DNA from: Candidatus Atribacteria bacterium
Lineage (GTDB): Bacteria; Atribacterota; Phoenicimicrobiia; Phoenicimicrobiales; Stramentimicrobiaceae
Length of the DNA stretch: 64,000 nucleotides
Direction: 5' to 3'
Assembly: GCA_018402425.1 (NCBI GenBank)
Contig: JAGYIZ010000003.1
Span: forward strand, 1-64,000
Positions 35,493-44,962 of this stretch are shown here, one piece after another. The notes beneath the pieces were generated by a model. It was given only the letters and a program-made list of their open reading frames with translations, searched no databases and had not been told where the DNA came from. The translations under genes were made by a program, and so were the position numbers. Each line of letters starts with the position of its first letter. Within the stretch, counting starts at the first letter, position 1.

Positions 35493-36614
35493 TTACTGTA
35501 AAAGTGTTAACATAACACCTGCGGCCACAGCGGTACCAATTACTCCGGCAACATTAGGTCCCATGGCATGCATTAATAGAAAATTTCGAGGGTTAGCGCG
35601 TTGACCTACAGTTTGAGCTACCCGAGCGGCCATCGGCACAGCTGATACTCCAGCAGCTCCAATTAAGGGATTAATCTTACCACCTGATAATTTATACATT
35701 ATCTGTCCAAACATAACCCCTCCAAATGTACCAAAAGCAAAAGCTACCAATCCCAGAGAAATAATCTTTATAGTTTCAACAGTCAGAAAATACTCAGCCT
35801 GCATAGTAGCACCAACACAGGTGCCTAGAAAAATTGTTACAATATTAATTAGTTCATTTTGAGCAGTATTGGATAACCGATTGACCACCATGCTTTCCCG
35901 AAACAAATTTCCCAACATCATAATACCGATAATAGGAACTGAAGCTGGCAATATTAAACCGACAAAAACAGTGCTAATAATTGGAAATAATATTTTTTCA
36001 GCTTTAGAAACAGGTCGTAATTGCTTCATGACAATTTTTCTCTGTTCTTTGGTAGTAAACATTTTCATAATCGGCGGTTGAATCAAAGGAACCAAAGACA
36101 TGTAAGAGTAAGCAGCTACTGCTATAGCGCCTAAAATATGCGGTGATAATTTAGAAGCAAGATAAATAGAAGTTGGTCCATCAGCTCCACCGATAATAGC
36201 AATAGCAGCCGCTTCTTGTAAGCTAAACCCTATTAAAACAGCTCCTATTAATGCAACAGAAACACCTAATTGCGCTGCGGCTCCCAAAAGAAATGTAGCC
36301 GGGTTAGCTAATAAAGGTCCAAAATCTGTCATTGCTCCAATCCCCATAAATATTAGAATGGGGAAAAGCTCATGTCGAATACCAAAGGAAAGTATTTGTA
36401 AAAAGCCTCCTTCTTCCATTAATCCGGTAAAAGGAAGGTTTACCAAAATAGCGCCAAAAGCAATTGGTAAAAGCAATAACGGCTCATATTTTTTTACTAT
36501 TGCAAGATAAAGAAGCATTCCCCCTACCAGCAACATAATAATACTTTCCACAGTAAGGCCGGTAAATCCCGATATCCTGATAATAGAAAATAGCGAGTTA
36601 ATAAAATTCATCAT
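35493..36614 (-). CDS. mmdB: sodium-translocating decarboxylase, beta subunit (MmdB/OadB/GcdB)
   Basis: The integral membrane subunit that decarboxylates carboxybiotin and exports Na+. About nine hydrophobic segments are visible, with the conserved [29 protein letters not shown] (carrying the key Asp of the Na+ path) and the C-terminal [20 protein letters not shown]. 373 aa is the family length. It is 17 nt after the biotin carrier gene. Neighbouring methylmalonyl-CoA mutase and epimerase genes make methylmalonyl-CoA, rather than oxaloacetate or glutaconyl-CoA, the likely substrate. Confidence 0.93.
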   Translation of the reverse strand: MMNFINSLFSIIRISGFTGLTVESIIMLLVGGMLLYLAIVKKYEPLLLLPIAFGAILVNLPFTGLMEEGGFLQILSFGIRHELFPILIFMGIGAMTDFGPLLANPATFLLGAAAQLGVSVALIGAVLIGFSLQEAAAIAIIGGADGPTSIYLASKLSPHILGAIAVAAYSYMSLVPLIQPPIMKMFTTKEQRKIVMKQLRPVSKAEKILFPIISTVFVGLILPASVPIIGIMMLGNLFRESMVVNRLSNTAQNELINIVTIFLGTCVGATMQAEYFLTVETIKIISLGLVAFAFGTFGGVMFGQIMYKLSGGKINPLIGAAGVSAVPMAARVAQTVGQRANPRNFLLMHAMGPNVAGVIGTAVAAGVMLTLLQ

Positions 36615-36631
36615 TTTCTCCTTTCTGATAG

Positions 36632-37048
36632 CTACCCGATAACCAACAGCGTATCATCAGTTTCAACCATATCATTAACTGAAACAGATAATTTTTTAAC
36701 CTTTCCACTGGTATTGGCAATAATTTCATTTTCCATTTTCATTGCCTCCAATATCAATACTGTATCTCCCTCATTAACGCTATCTCCTTCTGATACATTA
36801 ATTTTAAGAACCTTGCCTGGCATTGGAGACTGTATTTCCTCACCCGCTACACTGCCTTGAGCAGTAGACGGTTTTGTTTCTGTTTTTGGTGCTGCCTTAA
36901 CTTCAGGTTTTTTTGGTGTTTCTTTTTGCTCGGGTTGCTTACCCTGAGCTACTGATGGGGATGATGTAGAAGATTCTTTTTCTTCAGTTATTTCTTCTAC
37001 TTCTACCATATATTCCTGGCCATTAACTTTTATTTTGAATTGTTTCAT
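36632..37048 (-). CDS. mmdC: biotin carboxyl carrier subunit of the decarboxylase (MmdC-like)
   Basis: An N-terminal segment ([20 protein letters not shown]) is joined by a Pro/Ala/Lys/Thr-rich flexible linker (about residues 25-68) to a C-terminal biotinyl domain (about 70-138) with EAMKMENEI, whose Lys is biotinylated. It shuttles carboxyl groups from MmdA to MmdB. 138 aa is normal. It lies 4 nt after the delta subunit gene. Confidence 0.94.
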   Translation of the reverse strand: MKQFKIKVNGQEYMVEVEEITEEKESSTSSPSVAQGKQPEQKETPKKPEVKAAPKTETKPSTAQGSVAGEEIQSPMPGKVLKINVSEGDSVNEGDTVLILEAMKMENEIIANTSGKVKKLSVSVNDMVETDDTLLVIG

Positions 37049-37052
37049 TATT

Positions 37053-37463
37053 TTAAAATCCTCCTCTTTTTCTGGAACTTATTGAAATCCTACTCGACAT
37101 AAGGTTTTGTTTTCCGGCTATAGTCCATGGACTTGCCCCGGCTGGAACGCTCCTGTTAATACTAATAATCTTTATTTTTTTCATAGAAACTTCCATATAA
37201 CTGGATAGAGCAGCAGAAATAACTGCAACTAATTCCTCTTTATATTCATCATCTTTCTTTATCTCCTTACTTTCCGCTTTTTCAGTAGTTAGTTTCCCCT
37301 TATCTGGAATCATTATTTTTTCTTCTTTGACTTGTTTCTTTGAAGTCAGCTTTATAACCTCTCGCAGTCCTATCATCAACAAGGCAAGTAAAGACAAAAT
37401 AACAAAAACTAGAATTACAACTGTGATAGCTATTTTAATAGCACCCTCAAGTCCAATATACAT
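37053..37463 (-). CDS. mmdD: OadG-family small membrane subunit (MmdD-like)
   Basis: One N-terminal transmembrane helix (AIKIAITVVILVFVILSLLALLMIGL, about residues 8-33), a charged Lys/Glu linker, and a C-terminal ELVAVISAALSSYMEV segment as in delta/gamma subunits of Na+ decarboxylases. It tethers the peripheral carboxyltransferase and biotin carrier to the membrane subunit. 136 aa is typical. It is located between mmdA and the biotin carrier. Confidence 0.88.
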   Translation of the reverse strand: MYIGLEGAIKIAITVVILVFVILSLLALLMIGLREVIKLTSKKQVKEEKIMIPDKGKLTTEKAESKEIKKDDEYKEELVAVISAALSSYMEVSMKKIKIISINRSVPAGASPWTIAGKQNLMSSRISISSRKRGGF

Positions 37464-37533
37464 ATTCCGTACCCCTTCTTTTTAATTAGAAGAAATTTAT
37501 TACTTAATTCCTCTTAGTTATTCTTTACAGCAA

Positions 37534-39116
37534 TTATACCGGAAGATTTCCATGTTTTTTCCCTGGTAAGCTTTCTCTTTTTGTAGATAACATCTCAAAG
37601 GCTGTTATCAATCTAGGCCTGGTCTCTCTAGGATCAATTATCATGTCTACATAACCTCTTTTAGCGGCTTCATAAGGGTTAGAAAATCTTTCTGCGTATT
37701 CGTCTATTTTTTGTTGGCGGAACTTTTCTGGGTCCTCTGCTTTCTCAATTTCTTTTCTAAAGATAATATTTGCAGCGCCCTGGGAACCCATTACTGCAAG
37801 CTCAGCAGTCGGCCATGCTATAACCTGATCTGCTCTTAACTCTTTACCACACATAGCCAAATAGGCCCCTCCGTAAGACTTACGTGTCACAACTGTTATC
37901 TTAGGAACTGTCGCTTCAGAATAGGCATATAATAACTTTGCACCATGTCGAATAATTCCACCATATTCCTGAGTAGTACCAGGTAAAAATCCGGGAACAT
38001 CAACCAAAGTTAAAATGGGTATATTAAAAGCATCACAAAACCGAACAAAGCGAGCAGCTTTATCAGAGGCATTAATGTCAAGACAGCCGGCAAGCACTTT
38101 AGGTTGATTGGCAATAATTCCAATACTCTGTCCTTTTAATCTGGCAAAACCGGTAATCATATTCCGAGCAAAATGTTCATGTGCTTCAAAAAAATCACCA
38201 TCATCAACAATATATTTAATTATATCTTTCATCTCATATGGTTTATTGGGGTCAGTTGGAACAATATTTAACAATGCCTCTTCCATGCGATTTGGATCAT
38301 CCTGGGTTTCCAAAATGGGAGGATTTTCCATGTTATTAGAAGGCATGTAGCCAATCATTTTCCGAACAGATTGAAATACCTCCTGCTCATTTTCAGCTGC
38401 AAAATGGGCAACACCACTCTTTTGATTATGTGTCATTGCGCCACCTAATTTTTCAGAGGAAACATCTTCACCTGTAACGGCTTTAATAACACTGGGTCCG
38501 GTGATGTGCATAATTCCTATTTTCTTTACCATAAAAACAAAATCCATAATGGCAGGTGAGTAAACTGCCCCCCCAGCAGTAGGTCCAACAACTACTGATA
38601 TCTGAGGAATTACTCCTGAAGCAATTGTGTTTCTATAAAATATTTCACCATATCCACTAAGAGAATCAACACCTTCCTGTATTCGTGCTCCTCCTGAATC
38701 ATTGATACCAATAACCGGCGCCCCCATCTTCATAGCCATATCCATTATCTTGCAGATTTTTTTGGAATGCATTTCTCCTAAAGAACCACCAATAACTGTA
38801 AAATCCTGGGAAAATACATATACTAAACGCCCATCAATGGTACCATAGCCCGTCACAACACCTTCTCCGGGCACTTCTTTCCAGCCATACCAAAATTTGT
38901 ACAACGATGCTCAACAAAGATATCCAGTTCATTAAAACTATCTTTATCCAATAACAAGTCTATTCTTTCTCTAGCTGTCAACTTACCTTTATCATGCTGT
39001 GCCTGAATTCTTTTTTTGCCGCCACCTGCTAATACTTTCTCTTTTTTTTCTTGCAGCTTTTTCATCAAATCATTGATTGATTGTTCCATTAAGCTTTCCA
39101 CCTCTCTTTTATTCAT
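37534..39116 (-). pseudogene. mmdA: methylmalonyl-CoA decarboxylase alpha (carboxyltransferase) subunit, one frameshift
   Basis: The carboxyltransferase moves the carboxyl group of methylmalonyl-CoA to biotin. The first 80 residues ([29 protein letters not shown]) run from 39116; the frame is lost at 38880 and continues in the next one from [11 protein letters not shown] to 37534 with SGGARIQEG, GPTAGGAVYSP, DVPGFLPGTTQEYGGIIRHGAK and KSYGGAYLAM. One additional A in GGAAAGAAG restores [14 protein letters not shown] exactly. I therefore call it one gene of about 527 aa, with a probable one-base undercall. Context with mutase and epimerase supports methylmalonyl-CoA or propionyl-CoA as the substrate. 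Confidence 0.88.
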
Positions 39117-39218
39117 TTTTAATATAAATATTTATTAATATTAAGACAAATGTTAGTAATTAAGCCTAGTCGTTTACTTAATAATAAAGATATTAAATAT
39201 GTTCTTTTGTTTTTTGTA

Positions 39219-39632
39219 TCAAGCTTTTTGTGATTTATGTTCACATAATTCCACTAAAATACCATTGGTGCTTTTAGGATGCAAAAAGGCGATTCGAGCT
39301 CCACCGGCTCCATAACGAGGTTCTTTATCAATTAATCGAACACCTTTTTTCTGTAAATTTTTCAACATAACATCTAAATCTTCAACTTCAAAAGCAATAT
39401 GATGGATACCTTCTCCTTTCTTTTCAATATATTTGGCAATATTTCCGTCAGGAGAGGTTGATTCCAGTAATTCTATTTCACTTTCCCCAACCGGTAAAAA
39501 GGCAACCTTAACATTCTGTTCTTTCACCTCTTCCTCTCCGGAGCATTTCATTCCCAAAACATCCTTAAAAATATGAAGCGATTCCTCCAGATTATTTACA
39601 GCAACTCCGATATGGTCAATTTTCTTAAACAA
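39219..39632 (-). CDS. mce: methylmalonyl-CoA epimerase
   Basis: Interconverts (R)- and (S)-methylmalonyl-CoA. A vicinal-oxygen-chelate protein of 137 aa with the metal-binding FKKIDHIGVAVNNLEES at the N-terminus, the middle LPVGESEIELLE strand, GEGIHHIAFEVEDL, and a final FLHPKSTNGILVELCEH. It is 2 nt downstream of meaB and about 100 nt upstream of mmdA, linking mutase and decarboxylase. Confidence 0.95.
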   Translation of the reverse strand: MFKKIDHIGVAVNNLEESLHIFKDVLGMKCSGEEEVKEQNVKVAFLPVGESEIELLESTSPDGNIAKYIEKKGEGIHHIAFEVEDLDVMLKNLQKKGVRLIDKEPRYGAGGARIAFLHPKSTNGILVELCEHKSQKA

Positions 39633-39634
39633 TG

Positions 39635-40591
39635 TTATTCACCCTCCTTAAATAGGTTTTCTTTAAAAATTGCAGATAGCTTTTTTACTGCATTGTAAGG
39701 ATTGTCATTCTGTTTTAGGACTCTTTCTACCTCTTTCTCCAACCTTTCCTCACTAATAAACTGAAAAAACATTTCTCGCCAGCTCTCTTGAAAGAGGTCA
39801 AATATTTCTTTTCTGGTCCTATTCTTCCTTCTTAAAAACATTTCTCCGCTTTCTTTCAGATAATCAGTACATTTTTCTACTTCTTTCCATAGAACATCAA
39901 TTCCAATATTCTCAGTCCCTACTGTTTTGAGGATAGGAGGATGCCACTTCTCTTCTTTTTCAATTAGATGTAACATCATTTCAATTTCAGCAATTAATTT
40001 ATCACTACCATCCCGATCTGATTTATTGACAACAAATATATCTCCTATTTCCATAATTCCCGCTTTAATAACCTGAATATCGTCTCCCATCCCCGGCATC
40101 ACTACCAACAAGACAACATCTGATACTTTAATAACATCAATTTCCGACTGTCCAACGCCTACAGTTTCTATAAAAATAAAGTCTTTCCCCATGGCATCCA
40201 TAATCTTGACAACTGCCTGAGTTGATCGGGACAATCCGCCTAAGTGACCACGAGCACCAACACTTCGAATAAAGACATCTTTGTCTGTTGTTAAATCCTG
40301 CATCCTTATTCGATCACCCAGTATAGCTCCTCCGGAAAAAGGACTGCTTGGATCTATGGCAATAATACCAACTTTTTTATTCATTTTCCTTAAATGCTTT
40401 GTCAGTTTATCAGTTATTGTACTCTTACCTGAACCGGGAGGTCCTGTTATACCTACAACAATAGCTTTGCCGCAATACTGATGTAATTCTTTCAAAAATG
40501 GTTGTGCATTTTGAAAATCATTTTCAACCATAGTTATTAATTTAGCAACTGCCCTACTATCACCATTTCGTATTTTTTCAGTTAAACTCAT
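39635..40591 (-). CDS. meaB: methylmalonyl-CoA mutase GTPase chaperone MeaB
   Basis: G3E-family GTPase that protects and reloads the adenosylcobalamin cofactor of the mutase. GPPGSGKST (Walker A, about residue 53), DPSSPFSGGAILGDRIRM, FIETVGVGQSEIDV and NKSD are all present. 318 aa is usual. The gene lies 24 nt after the B12-binding mutase subunit and just before the epimerase gene. Confidence 0.95.
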   Translation of the reverse strand: MSLTEKIRNGDSRAVAKLITMVENDFQNAQPFLKELHQYCGKAIVVGITGPPGSGKSTITDKLTKHLRKMNKKVGIIAIDPSSPFSGGAILGDRIRMQDLTTDKDVFIRSVGARGHLGGLSRSTQAVVKIMDAMGKDFIFIETVGVGQSEIDVIKVSDVVLLVVMPGMGDDIQVIKAGIMEIGDIFVVNKSDRDGSDKLIAEIEMMLHLIEKEEKWHPPILKTVGTENIGIDVLWKEVEKCTDYLKESGEMFLRRKNRTRKEIFDLFQESWREMFFQFISEERLEKEVERVLKQNDNPYNAVKKLSAIFKENLFKEGE

Positions 40592-40615
40592 ATAAGATTT
40601 CCTTTTATCCCTAAA

Positions 40616-41017
40616 TTAAGCAACAGCAACATTTGTTTTTATAAATTTAACGATTTTTTTAGTATCCGTACCTGGAGTAAATATCTCCTTTATACCCATT
40701 TTCTTTAATTCGGATATATCTTCAATAGGTATTATCCCGCCAGCAATAACCATAATATCAGTCATTTTTCTTTCTTCTAACATCTTAATTATTTTAGGAA
40801 ATATATACATATGTGCTCCGGATAGTATGCTAAGTCCAATTACATTTACATCTTCCTGAATTGCTGCTTCTATTATCTGTTCCGGTGTTTGTCTTAAACC
40901 GGTATAAATGACTTCCATTCCTGCATCTCGTAATGCTCTCGCTATTACTTTTGCTCCGCGGTCATGGCCATCTAAACCCGGTTTAGCAACCAAAACTCTG
41001 ATTCTTGATTTCTTCAT
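40616..41017 (-). CDS. mcmB: methylmalonyl-CoA mutase, cobalamin-binding subunit
   Basis: A stand-alone B12-binding domain of 133 aa: [23 protein letters not shown] contains the DxHxxG motif whose His ligates cobalt, with GLSILSGAH and VIAGGIIP further on. It pairs with the separate 558-aa catalytic chain 18 nt upstream. The two-polypeptide form is seen in archaea and many anaerobes, in contrast to fused mutases. Confidence 0.94.
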   Translation of the reverse strand: MKKSRIRVLVAKPGLDGHDRGAKVIARALRDAGMEVIYTGLRQTPEQIIEAAIQEDVNVIGLSILSGAHMYIFPKIIKMLEERKMTDIMVIAGGIIPIEDISELKKMGIKEIFTPGTDTKKIVKFIKTNVAVA

Positions 41018-41035
41018 AGTTCACCTTCCTTGATA

Positions 41036-42712
41036 CTAAATCTTTATAGAATCCTTGTATTCACCAAAAATTTCTCTTAGTTGGTCACATATTTCTCCTA
41101 AGGTGGCATAGCCTTTAACGCAATCCATAATAAATGGCATCACGTTTTTATCCGAACTTGCTGCCTGTTTTAATAAATGCAGCGATTCTTTTACCTTAGA
41201 TTCGTCGCGGTTGTTTTTAACCTCTTCTAATTTTTTAATTTGTTGCTTTTCAATCTCCGGATTAACCTTAAGTAAATCCTTCATTGTTTCTTCTTCAGAT
41301 TCAAACTGGTTAACACCAACAATAATTCTTTTCTTATCTTCCACATCTTTCTGATATTGATAAGCACTATTTTGTATCTCTCTCTGGATAAAGCCTTTTT
41401 CAATCGCTTTTGGTGCACCACCCAATTTTTCAATTTGGTTAATATAGTCCATTACTGCATCTTCAATTTCTTTGGTCATTTTTTCAATATAATAAGAACC
41501 GGCTAAAGGGTCTACAGTCTCGGTTACACCACTTTCATGAGCGATAACCTGCTGTGTTCTCAATGCAATTCTTACTGCTTTTTGTGATGGCAAAGAAAGG
41601 GCCTCATCTCTTGAATTAGTGTGCAAGGACTGAGTCCCTCCAAGAACTGCTGCAAGTGCCTGTAAAGTAACTCTAATAATATTATTATCCGGTTGCTGGG
41701 CAGTTAGAGTACAACCAGCAGTCTGTGTATGGAAACGAAGCATTATAGATTTTGGATTCTTTGCACCAAAACGATCTCTCATAATTTTTGCCCACAATTT
41801 TCTTGCCGCCCTAAATTTTGCAACTTCTTCAAATAAGTCATTATGAGCATTAAAGAAAAAAGATAATCTGGGAGCAAATTTATCAACGTCCAAGCCTTTT
41901 TTTACTGCAGCGTCAACGTAGGCAATTCCATTGGCCAATGTAAAAGCAATTTCCTGTATTGCAGTAGAACCGGCTTCTCTAATATGATAACCACTTATAC
42001 TAATAGTATTCCATCTCGGTAATTCCTTGGAACAATAAGCAAAAATATCTGTAATTAGCCTCATGGATGGCAATGGTGGGAAAATATAAGTGCCTCTAGC
42101 AATATATTCTTTCAAAATGTCATTTTGAATTGTACCATTTAATTTAGCAGCAGAAACTCCCTGTTTTTCAGCTACCGCTATATACATGGCAAGTAAAACA
42201 GCTGCTGGAGCATTTATAGTCATAGAAGTGCTTACCTTTTCCAAGGGAATGCCTTCAAACAATATTTCCATATCCTTCAATGAATCAATTGCTACTCCTA
42301 CTTTCCCTACTTCTCCGTGGGACATTGAATGGTCAGAATCATAGCCGATTTGTGTTGGTAAATCAAAAGCAATACTCAAACCTGTTTGACCATTTTTTAG
42401 TAAATATTTATATCTTTTGTTTGATTCTTCGGCATCTCCAAAGCCGGCATATTGTCTCATAGTCCAAAATCTACCTCGGTACATTGTTGGTTGAACGCCT
42501 CTGGTATAAGGATAATCTCCCGGGTAACCTATCTCTTTCAGATAATCCAAATCCTCTAAATCCAAGGGATCATATAATCGCTTTACTTCTTTATTTGAAC
42601 CTGTCACGAATTGCTCTTTTCGTTCTGGAAATCTATCTAAAACCTTTTTTAGTGTCTTATCTGACCATTGTTCCCTGGCTTTTTTTATCTCTTTGTAATC
42701 CACGCCTTTCAT
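41036..42712 (-). CDS. mcmA: methylmalonyl-CoA mutase, catalytic large subunit
   Basis: The TIM-barrel chain that rearranges succinyl-CoA and (R)-methylmalonyl-CoA. [29 protein letters not shown] near residue 70, [36 protein letters not shown] and [19 protein letters not shown] are the family signatures, and the TMR-YAG segment favours methylmalonyl-CoA over ethylmalonyl-type mutases. 558 aa is normal for the unfused form. It opens the mcm-meaB-mce-mmd set. No cobalamin riboswitch fits in the 60 nt upstream. Confidence 0.95.
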   Translation of the reverse strand: MKGVDYKEIKKAREQWSDKTLKKVLDRFPERKEQFVTGSNKEVKRLYDPLDLEDLDYLKEIGYPGDYPYTRGVQPTMYRGRFWTMRQYAGFGDAEESNKRYKYLLKNGQTGLSIAFDLPTQIGYDSDHSMSHGEVGKVGVAIDSLKDMEILFEGIPLEKVSTSMTINAPAAVLLAMYIAVAEKQGVSAAKLNGTIQNDILKEYIARGTYIFPPLPSMRLITDIFAYCSKELPRWNTISISGYHIREAGSTAIQEIAFTLANGIAYVDAAVKKGLDVDKFAPRLSFFFNAHNDLFEEVAKFRAARKLWAKIMRDRFGAKNPKSIMLRFHTQTAGCTLTAQQPDNNIIRVTLQALAAVLGGTQSLHTNSRDEALSLPSQKAVRIALRTQQVIAHESGVTETVDPLAGSYYIEKMTKEIEDAVMDYINQIEKLGGAPKAIEKGFIQREIQNSAYQYQKDVEDKKRIIVGVNQFESEEETMKDLLKVNPEIEKQQIKKLEEVKNNRDESKVKESLHLLKQAASSDKNVMPFIMDCVKGYATLGEICDQLREIFGEYKDSIKI

Positions 42713-42772
42713 CCCTCCTAATTTTTTTTATATAATAAGCATAAATTCAAGATTATAATTTAATAGTCTATT

Positions 42773-43594
42773 TTATTTTTCAGTTTCCATAAGGAGATCT
42801 TCCACTAATACATTAATTTTAATAATATTGATGCCAGTAATATAATCTAATTCCTTCTTTAAGTTTTCCTGTATTCTTTTAACGATATTAGGGATATTCT
42901 TCCCATATCGTAAAATAAGGTTCATTTGTATTAAAATACCCTCTTCAGTAATATTAATCTTCGTTTTTCCAACTCTGATTACTTCCTTAAAATCTTTTAT
43001 AGTAAAAAAGATGATATCCAGAATAGCGTTTTCAGAAATAAAGAGTTTACCAAAATAACTAAAAGGTGGTCGAACTACGGTTCTTTCTCCAATCTTTCGA
43101 TTTCCATATCTCTTTCTGTAGAAAATTTCTAAAGACTCCACCAAATTGATGGGAAATTTTCTCTGCACCTCTATCCCTGGTAGGGGAATTATATGAGTTC
43201 CTTCTCGAGACCGACTGGTTCTGGCAATTTGTATTTCCTTCTCGCTGGAAATATCTTCAATTTGAAATGTTTGGCTTACAGGTGGTAATTCCAATGTCTG
43301 AACAATCTTCTCGACCATGTCTTTAGAAGTACCCAGAACCATTATCTTTTTTGGATTGTCCTGTTTAATAACATCCCGTACAGACTGAGCATGTTCTTTT
43401 TCAAAAAAAATGGCTCTCCTGATTGCTTGTATTCTATTAGCTTCCTTCTTTGCCGACAAACCTGCTAATATCCTATCTTTTCTAATTAACAGACCATCAT
43501 CAATAATATATTCAATATGCTCTTTATGAGCAATTAATAAAGCTTTATGGCTTTTACCTGTTCCACTTCCCCCTACCAGGGCAATTACCTTCAT
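42773..43594 (-). CDS. P-loop NTPase fused to an Asp23/Gls24-like domain
   Basis: The N-terminal half has a Walker A GGSGTGKS (about residues 8-15), a YIIDDGLLIRKDRILAG strand and a second nucleotide-related MVLGTSKDMVEKI segment. After about residue 175 a VVRPPFSYFGKLFISENAILDIIFFTIKDFKEV section begins an Asp23/Gls24-like domain to the end, with the alternating hydrophobic strands and the KELDYITGINIIKINVLVEDL helix-strand typical of that fold. I do not know its role. It sits between gdhA and the mutase genes, 22 nt from gdhA, and is probably co-transcribed. A regulatory NTPase or kinase-like activity is possible but not shown. Confidence 0.75.
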   Translation of the reverse strand: MKVIALVGGSGTGKSHKALLIAHKEHIEYIIDDGLLIRKDRILAGLSAKKEANRIQAIRRAIFFEKEHAQSVRDVIKQDNPKKIMVLGTSKDMVEKIVQTLELPPVSQTFQIEDISSEKEIQIARTSRSREGTHIIPLPGIEVQRKFPINLVESLEIFYRKRYGNRKIGERTVVRPPFSYFGKLFISENAILDIIFFTIKDFKEVIRVGKTKINITEEGILIQMNLILRYGKNIPNIVKRIQENLKKELDYITGINIIKINVLVEDLLMETEK

Positions 43595-43615
43595 ATTATT
43601 TACTCTACCTCAATC

Positions 43616-44926
43616 CTACTTTTTTGTTTTTACCCATCCCCTGCCTTCTACTGCAAGGGCTACCCTCCTAACTGCAATAATATAAGCAGCATCTCGTGGA
43701 TAAAGTTTTTCTTTTTCCGCCAAATCAGCAACATCATTAAATGCATCAGTCATAATTTTTTCTAATTTTTCTAAAACTTCATCTTTTGGCCAATAATAAT
43801 TCATATTATTCTGCACTTGCTCAAAATAAGAAACCGTAACCCCTCCGGCATTACACAGAAAATCAGGGATAAGATATATATTTTTTTCTTTAATAACTTT
43901 ATCTGCGGCAGGTGTAGTGGGCGTGTTTGCTGCTTCTGCATATATTTTTACCTTATTAAAATCAATTTCATTAACATTATCAGCATGAACAGCTGAACCT
44001 AACGCTGCTGGTATTAAAACAGTTACCGGTTTTTTTAGCCAGGCATCTCCATCCTCTTGTTTCCAACCAAATGATTGAGCTTTTTTAGGATTGATTGTTC
44101 CAAATTTATCTAAAGTACCCGGAGCAAATAAATCTTCAGGTTTAATGCCATCTTCACAGCTGTAAGTATATGCCTTTTTATCATTAGCATCCCAACATGA
44201 CATGGCAATTACTTTACCGCCATACTCGACAAATTTTTCACAGCAATACTGGGCATTATTTCCTGCGCCTTGAATAGATGCAGTCGCATCTTTAAAGTCA
44301 ATATTCAAACGCTTCAATGCTTCCCTAACACAATAAATAACCCCATAGCCTGTTGCTTCCGTTCTACCTAATGATCCGCCGACACCGACTGATTTACCTG
44401 TTACAAATCCAGGTTTTCTACTCCTGGCGATAGTATCGTATTCATCCATTATCCATAACATATCCTGGGGATTGGTAGCTACATCAGGTGCAGGTACATC
44501 CATTTCAGGTCCCACAATATCGTATACCTTTCTTACCCAACCGCGACAAAGTTTTTCTGTTTCTCTGTCAGAAAGTTCCCTGGGATTACATACTACACCC
44601 CCCTTCCCTCCACCGAGGGGAATATTCACAACAGCACATTTCCAGGCCATCATCATAGCCAAAGCTCTGACCATATCAATAGTTTCATCCTCTGCAAACC
44701 TCAATCCACCTTTGGAAGGACCGCGTGCTGTGGAATGTTGAACCCGAAAACCGGTGAATGTTTTCGTAGTTCCATCATCCATTTCTACCGGTATTCTAAT
44801 TCTTATCTCCCGTTCAGCCTCTCTTAAAAACTCACGAATCGGTTCACTTAAACCACATTTTTCTGCATTAGAATCAAATTGCGATTGAACAATTTCGAAA
44901 GGATTCATTTTTTCATCTTTAGACAT
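43616..44926 (-). CDS. gdhA: glutamate dehydrogenase
   Basis: Oxidatively deaminates glutamate to 2-oxoglutarate with NAD(P). FTGFRVQHSTARGPSKGGLRF and MAWKCAVVNIPLGGGKGGV carry the substrate and catalytic Lys; PAPDVATNPQDMLWIMDEYD and the SVGGSLGRTEATGYGV / IQGAGNNAQYCCEKF dinucleotide-binding segments follow. 436 aa suits a hexameric class. It is 36 nt after nfnB and in one run with korDABC and ackA, so a catabolic direction delivering 2-oxoglutarate to Kor is inferred. The fingerprint IQGAGN rather than GxGxxG-Glu leaves the cofactor preference open. Confidence 0.94.
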   Translation of the reverse strand: MSKDEKMNPFEIVQSQFDSNAEKCGLSEPIREFLREAEREIRIRIPVEMDDGTTKTFTGFRVQHSTARGPSKGGLRFAEDETIDMVRALAMMMAWKCAVVNIPLGGGKGGVVCNPRELSDRETEKLCRGWVRKVYDIVGPEMDVPAPDVATNPQDMLWIMDEYDTIARSRKPGFVTGKSVGVGGSLGRTEATGYGVIYCVREALKRLNIDFKDATASIQGAGNNAQYCCEKFVEYGGKVIAMSCWDANDKKAYTYSCEDGIKPEDLFAPGTLDKFGTINPKKAQSFGWKQEDGDAWLKKPVTVLIPAALGSAVHADNVNEIDFNKVKIYAEAANTPTTPAADKVIKEKNIYLIPDFLCNAGGVTVSYFEQVQNNMNYYWPKDEVLEKLEKIMTDAFNDVADLAEKEKLYPRDAAYIIAVRRVALAVEGRGWVKTKK

Positions 44927-44962
44927 TTCAAACCTCCAAAATATTAATTAATCTTAATCTTA

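Noticed and set aside
42713-42772. Cobalamin riboswitch expected upstream of the mutase genes
   Set aside because: The gap is 60 nt and AT-rich; there is no room for the aptamer and no B12-box-like sequence was seen.
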